NCBI RefSeq assembly: GCF_042678305.1
Contig: NZ_JBHUDT010000002.1
Direction: 5' to 3' (one strand)
Source: Gelatiniphilus marinus
GTDB taxonomy: Bacteria > Bacteroidota > Bacteroidia > Flavobacteriales > Flavobacteriaceae
DNA length: 64,000 bases
Shown: positions 24,809 to 33,728 of the stretch, one piece after another
Layout: each line of letters starts with the position of its first letter
How positions within the stretch are numbered: the stretch's first letter is position 1
Position numbers and translations under genes: made by a program
Notes under the pieces: model-generated
The model's input: only the letters and a program-made list of their open reading frames with translations
The model's database searches: none
What the model was told of the DNA's origin: nothing

Positions 24809-24997
24809 TTAATTGGTCTTTTTGGTTTTTAACGTTGGTTTAGGTTGTTCTTTTACAAGTTCGTCTTCAAAAAGCATGCGAACAGAAGGTGTGTAGCTGT
24901 CATCAAATTGCCCTTTTTTTACCGCGTAAATAAATGCCGCAAAAAACACGATAGCAACAACAATGCTGATGCTTAATAAAATATATATAACACTCAT
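24809..24997 (-). CDS. ccoS: cbb3 oxidase assembly protein CcoS
   Basis: A 62-residue protein with one N-terminal membrane helix (MSVIYILLSISIVVAIVFFA) and a short cytosolic tail containing the family signature GQFDDSYTPSVRMLFED. CcoS is needed for cofactor insertion during cbb3 oxidase maturation. It is the first gene of the operon, 5 bp before ccoNO. The promoter region upstream carries an FNR-like box at 25049-25060 and a -7 element at 25018-25025 on the - strand. Confidence 0.93.
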   Translation of the reverse strand: MSVIYILLSISIVVAIVFFAAFIYAVKKGQFDDSYTPSVRMLFEDELVKEQPKPTLKTKKTN

Positions 24998-25017
24998 ACC
25001 TATTTGAAGTTATGTTT

Positions 25018-25025
25018 CAAAATTA
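25018..25025 (-). promoter_or_regulatory. -7 element of the cbb3 operon promoter
   Basis: Read on the - strand this is TAATTTTG, matching TAnnTTTG. It lies 20 bp before the ccoS ATG, and its centre is 33 bp from the centre of the FNR-like box at 25049-25060. Confidence 0.65.
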
Positions 25026-25048
25026 ATTTTTAACACTTTTTAAAAACA

Positions 25049-25060
25049 TGATTTTTGTCA
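25049..25060 (-). promoter_or_regulatory. FNR-like box upstream of the cbb3 operon
   Basis: On the + strand TGAT-TTTT-GTCA, on the - strand TGAC-AAAA-ATCA, fitting TGAY-N4-RTCA. It is flanked by further symmetry (ACATGA/TCATGT). The spacing to the -7 element equals that of the hemN, pflB and ppdK promoters. Confidence 0.8.
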
Positions 25061-25081
25061 TGTTTCTTTCACTTTTTATTT

Positions 25082-25237
25082 GGGCGTTACCCTTTCGGGT
25101 CGGGCTTTTCGCTATATCTTTTTTGTGCTAAACTTGTTTCAGTATCTTAACAAGTTTGTTTTGCATATTTTAATATATACCACAAAACAAACTTATAGTT
25201 AAGCACAAAAAAGGATGCCGCTACAATCCCTAACGCG
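25082..25237. repeat. Structured intergenic element of Bacteroidetes type
   Basis: This 156-bp block opens with GGGCGTTACCC, continues with a CGGGTCGGGCTTT core, and closes with AGGATGCCGCT and CAATCCCTAACGCG. I recall both ends as a recurrent intergenic element in flavobacterial genomes. Inside are nested perfect inverted repeats: 11 bp (25119-25129 with 25202-25212), 12 bp (25152-25163 with 25183-25194) and 9 bp (25130-25138 with 25149-25157). It has no reading frame. It fills most of the gap between the cbb3 promoter and the copper ATPase gene. Confidence 0.7.
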
Positions 25238-25320
25238 CTCATTTGCCAAATCTGGTTTTTTATCGCAGCCTCTGTTAGCTTTTGTTAAAACCTTAATGAG
25301 GCTTCGTAATGCATGATAAT

Positions 25321-27696
25321 CTATTTTAATTTTCGCCCCAAAACATTGGTGCAAATCGTTGTAAAAACTACAATGCTTATAGAACTTAAAGGCATTAATA
25401 TAGCCGCCACAACCGGAGATAATTTACCAGTAACAGCAAAATATAGCCCTACAATATTATAAATAAACGACAATATAAAACTCCATTTTATAATTTTTAT
25501 GGCCGATTTAGATAGTTTTATAAAGTTAAACAATTGATTAAACTTTGAAGCATCTAAAATAGCATCGCAAGCAGGCGAAAATACGTTTACGTTTTCAGAA
25601 ATGGCAATGCCCACATCGCTTTGCGCCAAGGCACCGGCATCGTTTAGCCCATCGCCAATCATTAAAACTTTTGCCCCTTCGGTTTGGTGGTATTTTATGT
25701 ACTCTAATTTATCTTCTGGTTTTTGGTTGAACAACAATTTGGTTTTTGTTGGCAATATTTTTTTTAAATGATCCTCTTCACCAGCATTATCGCCAGAGAG
25801 AATCACAAGATCGTAGTCTTTTTTTAAGGTGTTGAATAACTGAGACAAGCCTTTTCTGTAGGCATTGTAAAAGGTAAATTTTCCTTTGTAATTATTGTTT
25901 GTGCTAACGTGTACTGCTGTGTTTAATGTTGCGGTATCTGTGGCAAAACCAACAAAAGGCGCAGAGCCTACTTTAATATGTTCTTGGTTGTATTTTGCTT
26001 CAATACCTTTGCCTAAGTGTTCCTTAAAAGTATCTAACGATACTATGTTATGTTCGCTTAAAATATTGTATAACGACCGGCTTAACGGATGATTAGACCC
26101 TCGCAACGTGCTTTTTAAAAGCGATTCTTCAGTTAATGAAAGTGCTTCGCCTTCATAATTAACAGACGTTTCTTTGTTTACTGTTATCGTTCCGGTTTTA
26201 TCAAAAATAATGGTATTTATTTTTGCTAATTGTTCTATAACATTGGTGTTTTTTAAATAGAATTTCTTTTTCCCTAAAATACGTAAAATATTTCCAAAAG
26301 TAAAAGGCGCAGACAATGCAATGGCACAGGGGCAAGCAATAATTAAAACCGATGTAAAAACGTTTAGGGCTTTGCTGGAATCTGCCATTAGCCAATACGA
26401 GGTTGCTACCAGGGCAATTAATAAAATAGCGATTGTAAAACGTTTGCTTATGCTGTTTGTAATATCTGTAAATGCTAAGGTTTTATCGGTTTTAAACACA
26501 TCGTTACTCCAAAGTTGGGTAAGGTAACTTTGCTCAACCGATTTTAAAACATCAACCTCAATCGTGCCATTAAGTTGTTTACCGCCAGCAAAAAGTTTAT
26601 CGCCAGATTTTTTAGAAACCGTTTTAGATTCGCCCGTAACAAAACTGTAGTCAATCCGCGCGTTTCCTTTTATTAAAATACAATCTACCGGGATTAACTC
26701 TTCGTTTCTAATAAGCAAGCGGTCGCCTTTTTCAATGTCGTAAACTTGGGTCGATTCTTCTTTGCCTTCGTGAGTTATCTTTGTAATTCCTATGGGGAAA
26801 TACGATTTGTAATCGCGCTCAAAAGATAAAAACGAATAGGTTTTTTGCTGAAAAAACTTCCCTAAAAGCATAAAGAAAATAAACCCTGTTAAGCTATCGA
26901 AAAAGCCAGAGCCTATGTCGAGTATTATTTCTGCAGTACTTCTTAAAAACAAAACCGAAGCCCCAAGTGCTATGGGCACATCGATATTTAAAATTTTAGA
27001 ACGAAGCCCTTTGTATGCCGAAATAAAATACCCTTGAGCCGAATAAAAAACCACCGGCAGTGAAAAGGCGAACATGAGCCATCTAAAAAGGTGCTTGTAT
27101 TGTTCTATCCAAAATTCGCCCACTTCAAAATACTCTGGGAAAGACAAAAACATAACGTTGCCAAAAGCGAAACCTGCAACCCCTAATTTGTAAATAAGCG
27201 ACCTATCGATTTCTTTTTTACCAACGCTGTAATCGTCTAAGCTTATATAGGGCTCGTAACCAATGCTGCTAATTAGCGTAACCAGTTTTTTTAAGCTTAT
27301 GGTTTTGGGGTTATAAGTAATTCTAACGCTTTTTTTTCCAAAATTAACCAAAGATGAGCTTACCGAAGCATTCAGTTTATTCAAGTTTTCCAGAACCCAA
27401 ATGCAGGAACTGCAATGAATGTTTGGAATGTACAAATTAACTATCTGCGTATCGCCATCGTTAAATTCCAATAATTGCTCAATAATTTTCGGGTTTTCTA
27501 AAAAATTGTATTTGCCCTCAACATCTTTTGGTGTGCTGCCGGGAGCTTGTTGTAAATCGTAATAACAGGTTAAATTATTTGTAGAAAAAATGTCGTAAAC
27601 CGTTTTGCAACCATTACAGCAAAAGGATTTGTTGTCAAAAGTAATATTAGAGAAAGTAGCATCTAAACCACAATGAAAACATGTGTTTTTATTCAT
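25321..27696 (-). CDS. ccoI: Copper P-type ATPase for cbb3 oxidase assembly (FixI/CcoI type)
   Basis: A 791-residue heavy-metal P1B ATPase. The N-terminal segment has a Cys-rich zinc-ribbon-like part (CFHCGL, FCCNGCKTVYDIF) and then an HMA domain with the metal site CSSC in NIHCSSCIWVLENL. The membrane metal motif CPC is C455-P-C457, the phosphorylated Asp is D499 in DKTGT, and GDGLNDAGAL ends the ATP-binding domain. The added N-terminal domain and location beside the cbb3 operon indicate the FixI/CopA2 branch, which supplies copper to the oxidase, rather than a copper-detoxifying pump. It is divergent from the Crp/Fnr gene, with an FNR-like box between them. Confidence 0.93.
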   Translation of the reverse strand: MNKNTCFHCGLDATFSNITFDNKSFCCNGCKTVYDIFSTNNLTCYYDLQQAPGSTPKDVEGKYNFLENPKIIEQLLEFNDGDTQIVNLYIPNIHCSSCIWVLENLNKLNASVSSSLVNFGKKSVRITYNPKTISLKKLVTLISSIGYEPYISLDDYSVGKKEIDRSLIYKLGVAGFAFGNVMFLSFPEYFEVGEFWIEQYKHLFRWLMFAFSLPVVFYSAQGYFISAYKGLRSKILNIDVPIALGASVLFLRSTAEIILDIGSGFFDSLTGFIFFMLLGKFFQQKTYSFLSFERDYKSYFPIGITKITHEGKEESTQVYDIEKGDRLLIRNEELIPVDCILIKGNARIDYSFVTGESKTVSKKSGDKLFAGGKQLNGTIEVDVLKSVEQSYLTQLWSNDVFKTDKTLAFTDITNSISKRFTIAILLIALVATSYWLMADSSKALNVFTSVLIIACPCAIALSAPFTFGNILRILGKKKFYLKNTNVIEQLAKINTIIFDKTGTITVNKETSVNYEGEALSLTEESLLKSTLRGSNHPLSRSLYNILSEHNIVSLDTFKEHLGKGIEAKYNQEHIKVGSAPFVGFATDTATLNTAVHVSTNNNYKGKFTFYNAYRKGLSQLFNTLKKDYDLVILSGDNAGEEDHLKKILPTKTKLLFNQKPEDKLEYIKYHQTEGAKVLMIGDGLNDAGALAQSDVGIAISENVNVFSPACDAILDASKFNQLFNFIKLSKSAIKIIKWSFILSFIYNIVGLYFAVTGKLSPVVAAILMPLSSISIVVFTTICTNVLGRKLK

Positions 27697-27752
27697 TTAA
27701 TTTGCTCATTTATACCTTTTGTAAAGGTGTAAAGTTAGTGGAAATTTTAATA

Positions 27753-27764
27753 TGATATTTGTCA
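27753..27764. promoter_or_regulatory. FNR-like box between ccoI and the Crp/Fnr gene
   Basis: TGAT-ATTT-GTCA fits TGAY-N4-RTCA. At the standard 33-bp offset toward ccoI the - strand reads CACCTTTA, a weak match to TAnnTTTG; toward the regulator gene no good -7 element is seen at that offset. It may control one or both genes. Confidence 0.6.
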
Positions 27765-27802
27765 TGTTTTCATTATTTTTACACAAATATGAAATATTTT
27801 AT

Positions 27803-28480
27803 ATGGGCAAGTGCGAACAGTGTATCATAAAGCAATTTAACTCGCTTAAGGCATTAACAACAAGCGAGTTGGTGCGAATTTCTGGTTGTAAAACATCTAT
27901 GAAGATTAAAAAGGGCGATGTTATTTTTGAAGAAGGTGAAACCATAAATGGTGTGTATTGTGTAAAAGATGGTATATGTAAATTATCAAAATTAAGTGCC
28001 AACGGCAAAGACCAAATTGTTAAAATGGTTGTTAAAGGGCAACTGTTGGGCCAGCGCTCACTTATCTCAGACGAAAGTTCTAATCTGCAAGCGGTAGCCT
28101 TAAACGATATGGAAGTTTGTTTTATTCCTAAAAGTGAAATTATTAACGATTTACAAAACAACTCAAAATTTTCGTTTGAAGTTTTAAAAGAAATGGCCAA
28201 CGATTTAAAGGAAGCAGACGATGTTATTGTTAATATGGCACAAAAATCTGTGAGAGAACGATTGGCAGAAGCCTTAATTTATATTCACGATAGTTTTGGT
28301 ACTAACCCCGATGGCACATTAAGTGTTTTACTCTCCAGGGAAGATTTTGCAAATATTGTGGGTACAGCTACCGAATCGGCCATTAGGGTGCTCTCACAAT
28401 TTAAACGGGAAGGCTTAATTGCCACCATAGGCAAACAAATTAAAATTGAGGATATTGATGGGTTAAAACGTGTGGAATAA
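27803..28480 (+). CDS. Crp/Fnr-family transcriptional regulator
   Basis: A 225-residue regulator with a cyclic-nucleotide-binding-like domain (residues about 20-135) and a C-terminal helix-turn-helix (about 160-220). The recognition helix contains TESAIRVLSQF; its Glu and Arg align with the residues that read the TGA half site in FNR and CRP. The N-terminus has C4-x2-C7, with C29 further on, so a cluster or redox sensor is possible, but the classic FNR cysteine pattern is not complete. I chose the ATG at 27803; the longer frame from 27752 would overlap the FNR-like box. It is the natural candidate to act on the five TGAY-N4-RTCA sites in this window. Confidence 0.92.
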   Translation: MGKCEQCIIKQFNSLKALTTSELVRISGCKTSMKIKKGDVIFEEGETINGVYCVKDGICKLSKLSANGKDQIVKMVVKGQLLGQRSLISDESSNLQAVALNDMEVCFIPKSEIINDLQNNSKFSFEVLKEMANDLKEADDVIVNMAQKSVRERLAEALIYIHDSFGTNPDGTLSVLLSREDFANIVGTATESAIRVLSQFKREGLIATIGKQIKIEDIDGLKRVE

Positions 28481-28515
28481 AAAAACGCTCTGAAAATTTT
28501 CAGAGCGTTTTTTTT
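28481..28515. terminator. Perfect bidirectional terminator
   Basis: A 16-bp perfect stem, AAAAACGCTCTGAAAA followed by its complement, lies between the convergent Crp/Fnr gene and the S9 peptidase gene, with A- and T-runs at both ends. The last bases touch the stop codon of the peptidase gene. Confidence 0.9.
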
Positions 28516-30457
28516 AGGGTGTTTCTGCTTCAATTTCCTTTGATGGCATTTCGCCATCAATAGGCTTGTTTTCTTTCTTAAGATACGTATCTAAAAACTT
28601 AAGGATACTGCTGTAAGCTTCAATTTGGTTTTCTTTTTTAACAAAACCGTGGCCTTCATCTTCAAATAAAATATATTCTACGGGCACACCGTTTTTGCGA
28701 ACACCTTCAACAATCTCATCAGATTCTACTTGTAAAACCCTCGGGTCTTTTGCGCCTTGTAGCACAATTAAAGGTTTGGTTACTTTATCGGTATGGAATA
28801 AAGGCGAAATTCTGCGTAATCTAACAGAATCTGCTGTATGCGGATTTCCCAATTCTTTATAAAGCGCATCTTTAAACGACTCCCACCATGGCGGAATACT
28901 TTTAAGCGTACGTATCCAGTTTGTAACGCCAAATATATTAACGCCCACGGCAAACTCTTCTGGGGTGTAGGTTAATGCAGCCATCGTCATATAACCACCG
29001 TACGAACCTCCCATGATACCAATTTTGTTGGCATCTATTTCTGGTTGGGCGGCTAACCAATTTTTACCTTCAATACAGTCTTGTAAATCTTTTTCGCCAT
29101 GGTTTAAGTCGTCCATTTGAAAAAATGTTTTTCCATAACCGCTACTTCCGCGATTGTTTACGGCTAGTACAGCATAACCATGATTGACCAGATACTGGGT
29201 TAACGAGCTAAAATTTTGTCTGCTTTGACCGCCAGGACCGCCATGAACCAAAACCAAAGCAGGAACCTTATGGTTTGCCGATGCTTGATGCGGTAAATAA
29301 TAAATAGCCGGAATTTCTACACCATCAAAAGACTTATATCTTATCACTTTAGCTGTAACCAAATGGTTGGCATCAATGTCTTTGTTTAGTACATCGGTAA
29401 GTTGGATGAGTACTTTGGTTTCGAGATTATAGCTAAATAAATTTGACGGACTGTTAGAGCCACCAACATACATACGCATCATGGTTTCGTCTCTGGAAAA
29501 GCCAACACTAGTTACGCTACCGTTTTTAAAATCTGGTAGTTCTAGGTTTTTTCCCGTTGCCATTTCCTTAATTTCTATGGTGTTTTTGGCATCTTCGTTT
29601 ATAAAACTTACCATATATTTTTCGTTGTGGGTAAAATAGATGCCGTTTATATCCCAAGATTTCTCCATTACTTTTTCTTTTTCGCCAGTGGCGATATTGT
29701 ATTTCATGACATACGAAAACTCCGAGCCATCGTCGGTTGTGTAATAAAGCGTTTCATTATCTAAAGTGAAATCCTGTACGGCATTTGAACTTTGGTTTTC
29801 GTTTATTTTCTTAAGCGATTTGTCGGTTCTGTTAAAAATAAAAATATCGCTATCGTTGGTGTTTATCGTTTTGCTTAGCGCGAATAAACTTTTGTCGCTT
29901 GAAATGGCATTGATGTTATAGCCTTTATCATTTTGATAAATTAACTTAGAAGACATGTTGCTAATATCCATTTCGTAAACATCCATAAAGCGCTTGTCTC
30001 TTTTGTTAGAGCCGTAAGCAAAACTTTTACCGTCGTGTGCCCATCCGTAAAATAAAGCCCTTGCGCCTTTGTCGGGTGTAAGTTCTGTTATTGTGCCATC
30101 GGTATCGCGCATATAAATATGGTAAATTTCATCGCCATTGCCATCGGCTCTGTAAAGCATGCGCTCATCGTTTGGGAAATATGAAATGGCAAAAACGGAT
30201 GAAGAATCTGATGCTGTAATGGGCGTAAACTCACCACCGGTTGCAGGTACGGTGTACATGTTGTAAATACCAGACCGATTGCTGGAAAAGAGTAATTTTG
30301 AATTGTCTGGAGAAAAACTCCCACCGCTAACAGCTTCGTTGTCCATAAACTGTTCTATGGTGTATTGCTTTAAATTTAAAGCAACTTCTTTTGTTTCATG
30401 GTCTTTTTTGCAGCCAACAAATAAAACTAAAAGGATTAGGCTTAGTAATTTATTCAT
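28514..30457 (-). CDS. S9 family peptidase lipoprotein
   Basis: A 647-residue serine peptidase of the prolyl oligopeptidase/acylaminoacyl-peptidase type. MNKLLSLILLVLFVGC gives a lipobox with Cys16, so it is probably anchored in the periplasm or on the outer membrane. Residues about 40-370 form a beta-propeller with TolB/DPP-like repeats (SGGSFSPDNSKLLFSSNRSG). The alpha/beta hydrolase domain follows, with Ser485 in GGSYGGYM, an Asp in VLQGAKDPRV and His in EDEGHGF as the catalytic triad. It cleaves short peptides. Together with the neighbouring M1 and M28 enzymes it suggests peptide scavenging. Confidence 0.93.
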   Translation of the reverse strand: MNKLLSLILLVLFVGCKKDHETKEVALNLKQYTIEQFMDNEAVSGGSFSPDNSKLLFSSNRSGIYNMYTVPATGGEFTPITASDSSSVFAISYFPNDERMLYRADGNGDEIYHIYMRDTDGTITELTPDKGARALFYGWAHDGKSFAYGSNKRDKRFMDVYEMDISNMSSKLIYQNDKGYNINAISSDKSLFALSKTINTNDSDIFIFNRTDKSLKKINENQSSNAVQDFTLDNETLYYTTDDGSEFSYVMKYNIATGEKEKVMEKSWDINGIYFTHNEKYMVSFINEDAKNTIEIKEMATGKNLELPDFKNGSVTSVGFSRDETMMRMYVGGSNSPSNLFSYNLETKVLIQLTDVLNKDIDANHLVTAKVIRYKSFDGVEIPAIYYLPHQASANHKVPALVLVHGGPGGQSRQNFSSLTQYLVNHGYAVLAVNNRGSSGYGKTFFQMDDLNHGEKDLQDCIEGKNWLAAQPEIDANKIGIMGGSYGGYMTMAALTYTPEEFAVGVNIFGVTNWIRTLKSIPPWWESFKDALYKELGNPHTADSVRLRRISPLFHTDKVTKPLIVLQGAKDPRVLQVESDEIVEGVRKNGVPVEYILFEDEGHGFVKKENQIEAYSSILKFLDTYLKKENKPIDGEMPSKEIEAETP

Positions 30458-30459
30458 AA

Positions 30460-33400
30460 CTAATTTAATTTAAATGATTTAGTGGTTTTAAATGGCGATA
30501 AGTTAATGGTTTCCATTGATTCTTTATAAGTTTTCCAATCGTTATTAAAAAAGGTGTTGGTTTTAGCTAGGCCATTCTTTAAAGCGTTTTTGGCATGTTC
30601 GATTAATGTGTTTTCGGTTGAGGTTAGCCCATTTTGCCTTGACCTCACATAAGCATTTGCCAAACGGATGCGTTGATTAATGTTAACTTCCGGATTGCGT
30701 GTAATGCCTTGGCGTTTATCTTCTTTTCCCAAATATAAAGCAATTAAATCATCTATTTTTTTTATAATGTCTTTTGAAGCTTTTATTTCATTTTTATATT
30801 TTTCTTTGTCTAAATTTTTAAGGTCGGATTGATATTTTTTTGAAACATTTTTGCTTTCAACCAATTGTTTAACAGCATCTGCCATAAGTTGAGATAGACT
30901 TTCAATATCTTTTGAAACTTTATAAATTTCGTCGATACTGCTTTGGGTTATGTTTAGGCGCGGATCGCTTTTTACAGTAATCATTTCCTCTGAAGTTTGA
31001 TCTCCAAAGTGCATCACAATTTTATAAATACTAGGTTTTACTTGTACGCCACCGTTTTCGCTTTTACTTTTTCTAATGGTTCTCGATGGTCTGTCGGGAC
31101 CTTTTTCGTCCATATTCCAAGTCCATTTATGAATACCGGTTTCTTTCGGTGCTTTTTGTTTTAAAGTCCGGATTAAACGCTTGCCGTCGTAAATTTTCAT
31201 GGTTATAGAGTCCCACTTGATTTTGGTTTCTTCTTTTTTAGATGAATCGTTATCTTTTTTATCATCATCTTTTTCTTCGTTAGAAGCTTGTTTGTCATCA
31301 ACTGATATGTAATATGATATTTGTGCGCCTCGTTTTCTGTTTTGGGCATTGTAGAGCGCATCTGCACCAAATCGGCTTCCCGTGGGTTGTTGATAGGCTG
31401 CTTGATAGGAGATTGGAGGCGAGAAAAGTTCTAGCTTTTTACTTAAAAGTTGCTTGTTTTTTGCCAGGTCTCGTAGTGGGCGAATATCGTCTAAAACCCA
31501 TGCAGCACGACCAAAAGTGCCTATTATTAAATCGTGCTCGCGCGGATGGATTACTAAATCCTTTACTGATACGGTTGGAAAACCCGCAGTCCATTTTGTC
31601 CATGTTTCTCCAGCGTTTAATGAAATATATAAACCGTCATCGGTTCCTAAAAACATGAGGTTTGGTTCTTCGATATCTTCAACAATTGCTAGTGTGTAGC
31701 TTTTAACATCGTTGGCATTAACAATGCGTTTCCATGTTTTGCCATAATCTTTGGTGCGATAAGCATACGGTGTATAATTAAATCGCCTGTAATCGTTGGC
31801 GATTAAAAGGGCTTCGCCTTTGTTTTTGTTTGAAGCTTTTATTTGCGCAATCCAACTTCCTGCGGGTAAATTTTTTATGTTTTTGGTAACTTCGGTATAG
31901 CTTTGTCCTCCATTTTGGGTAATGTGTACCCGACCATCATCTGTACCAATCCAAAGCATATCTTTTTCAATAGGCGATGGTTCAATCACTAAAATGGTAC
32001 AGTAGTTTTCGGCACCGGTGGCATCCATGGTTAATCCGCCGCTTTCACTTTGTTTTAGTTTTTCAGGATTGTTGGTGGTTAAATCGTTTGAAATGAGTTT
32101 CCACGTTAAGCCTTTATCCGTCGATTTATGAACAAACTGACTCCCGAAATATAAGGTGTTATTATCAAAAGGATCAATATTTATGGCCGCATTCCAATTA
32201 AATCTAAGTTTAACATCGGCATCCGGATGCGTTGGCCTAACTGTGTAATTGTTACCTGTTTCGGCATCATAACGACTTACATATCCTTGTTGGCTCATTG
32301 ACCACCCAAAGCGCGAATCTTCTTTATCCGGCACCACATCAAAACCGTCGCCAAAACTAATTTCTTGCCAATAACTGTTGCGAATGCCTTGTGCTTTCCA
32401 TACATAGGCGGGGCCTTTCCACGATCCATTGTCCTGCATGCCACCATAAACATTGTACGGAATATCGTTATCAATATTTATATGATAAAATTGAGCGACA
32501 GGCAGATTGCCAATAAACCGCCACGATTTACCACCATCTCTTGTAATGTTAAGTCCGCCATCATTCCCATCAATTATAAAATTACCGTTTTTGGGATGAA
32601 TCCACCACGCGTGATGGTCTGGATGCACGCCATTATTTACATAGTACGCAGGCATGAGTTGTGTGAAATTCTTGCCACCATCTTCTGAAACATTAACGTA
32701 AGTGTAAATGGAATACACACGATTTTCGTTTTGCGGATCGACATAAATTTCAGAATAATAAAACGGACGATCGCCAATATCGTTTTTATCGTTTATTTTT
32801 TTCCATTTAAAACCGCCATCCTCACTTTTGTAAAGCGCATTTTTTTTGGCTTCAACCAAAGCATAAATTATATTGGGCTTGTTTGCGGCTATGGCTATGC
32901 CCATGCGTCCTAAGTTTCCTTTAGGCAAACCGTCTTGGTCTGTGATTTTTCTCCAAGTTTTTCCGCCATCGTGCGTTATGTGCAAACCAGAGCCTTCTCC
33001 ACCCGAATTAAAAAACCAAGGGTCGCGTTTATGTTCCCAAAGAGCAGCAATTAATTTGTTGGGGTTTGTAGGATCCATTACCAAATCTGCAGCACCGGTT
33101 TTGTTGTTTGCAAAAAGGATTTTGTTCCAAGTTTCGCCACCATCGGTTGTTTTAAAAACACCACGTTCTGGATGTTCGCCCCACGGCGAGCCAATTGCGG
33201 CAACATAAACCGTATTCGCGTTTGTGGGGTCGATAATAACACGATGAATATGGCGTGTGTTTTCCAGCCCCATAGATTTCCAAGATTTGCCACCATCGAG
33301 CGAACGGTAAATGCCATAACCACCGTTTAGGCTATTTCGCGGGTTTCCCTCACCAGTACCTACCCAAATTACACTCGGATTGGATTGTTGAACGGCTACA

Positions 33401-33666
33401 GCACCAACGGAAGCTGTTACTTCGTTATCAAAAATAGGATTCCAGGTAATGCCACCGGAAGTTGATTTCCAAAGACCGCCAGAAGCAGTGCCAACATACA
33501 TGATATCTGGGTTTTTATGGACTACATCTATGGCGGTAACACGACCGGACATACCGCCGGGACCGATGTTTCTGGGTGCCATGTTTTTTACTAGGTCTAT
33601 TGAGAAATCTTGAGCAGAAAAACTAGAAAAGCACAATAGTGCCACTAGAGTAATGAGTTTTTTCAT
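30460..33666 (-). CDS. Secreted BNR/Vps10-like beta-propeller protein
   Basis: A 1,068-residue secreted protein with signal peptide MKKLITLVALLCFSSFSA. Many BNR/Asp-box repeats (S-x-D-x-G-x-T-W, for example SLDGGKSW, TTDGGETW, THDGGKTW, TRDGGKSW) run from about residue 60 to 720 and form one or two sortilin-like propellers. A Lys/Asp/Glu-rich linker (about 800-830) and a helical C-terminal region follow. Automatic annotation often calls such proteins glycosyl hydrolases or sialidases, but no sialidase active site (FRIP, Arg triad) is apparent. It has no sorting domain at its C-terminus. It ends 3 bp before the S9 peptidase start, so both probably form one transcript. Confidence 0.88.
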   Translation of the reverse strand: MKKLITLVALLCFSSFSAQDFSIDLVKNMAPRNIGPGGMSGRVTAIDVVHKNPDIMYVGTASGGLWKSTSGGITWNPIFDNEVTASVGAVAVQQSNPSVIWVGTGEGNPRNSLNGGYGIYRSLDGGKSWKSMGLENTRHIHRVIIDPTNANTVYVAAIGSPWGEHPERGVFKTTDGGETWNKILFANNKTGAADLVMDPTNPNKLIAALWEHKRDPWFFNSGGEGSGLHITHDGGKTWRKITDQDGLPKGNLGRMGIAIAANKPNIIYALVEAKKNALYKSEDGGFKWKKINDKNDIGDRPFYYSEIYVDPQNENRVYSIYTYVNVSEDGGKNFTQLMPAYYVNNGVHPDHHAWWIHPKNGNFIIDGNDGGLNITRDGGKSWRFIGNLPVAQFYHINIDNDIPYNVYGGMQDNGSWKGPAYVWKAQGIRNSYWQEISFGDGFDVVPDKEDSRFGWSMSQQGYVSRYDAETGNNYTVRPTHPDADVKLRFNWNAAINIDPFDNNTLYFGSQFVHKSTDKGLTWKLISNDLTTNNPEKLKQSESGGLTMDATGAENYCTILVIEPSPIEKDMLWIGTDDGRVHITQNGGQSYTEVTKNIKNLPAGSWIAQIKASNKNKGEALLIANDYRRFNYTPYAYRTKDYGKTWKRIVNANDVKSYTLAIVEDIEEPNLMFLGTDDGLYISLNAGETWTKWTAGFPTVSVKDLVIHPREHDLIIGTFGRAAWVLDDIRPLRDLAKNKQLLSKKLELFSPPISYQAAYQQPTGSRFGADALYNAQNRKRGAQISYYISVDDKQASNEEKDDDKKDNDSSKKEETKIKWDSITMKIYDGKRLIRTLKQKAPKETGIHKWTWNMDEKGPDRPSRTIRKSKSENGGVQVKPSIYKIVMHFGDQTSEEMITVKSDPRLNITQSSIDEIYKVSKDIESLSQLMADAVKQLVESKNVSKKYQSDLKNLDKEKYKNEIKASKDIIKKIDDLIALYLGKEDKRQGITRNPEVNINQRIRLANAYVRSRQNGLTSTENTLIEHAKNALKNGLAKTNTFFNNDWKTYKESMETINLSPFKTTKSFKLN

Positions 33667-33728
33667 TTTACATTTGGTTTAAGTTTTAAAGTTAATAAAA
33701 ACCAACTGTATATGCTCTAAACTTACTG

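Noticed and set aside
27752..28480. Longer Crp/Fnr start at 27752
   Set aside because: It would place translation inside the FNR-like box and add a hydrophobic stretch unlike the family. The ATG at 27803 gives the expected MGKCEQC start.
30460..33666. Sialidase identity of the large BNR protein
   Set aside because: Asp-box repeats are present, but the FRIP motif and the arginine triad of sialidases are not evident. A Vps10/sortilin-like propeller is the safer description.
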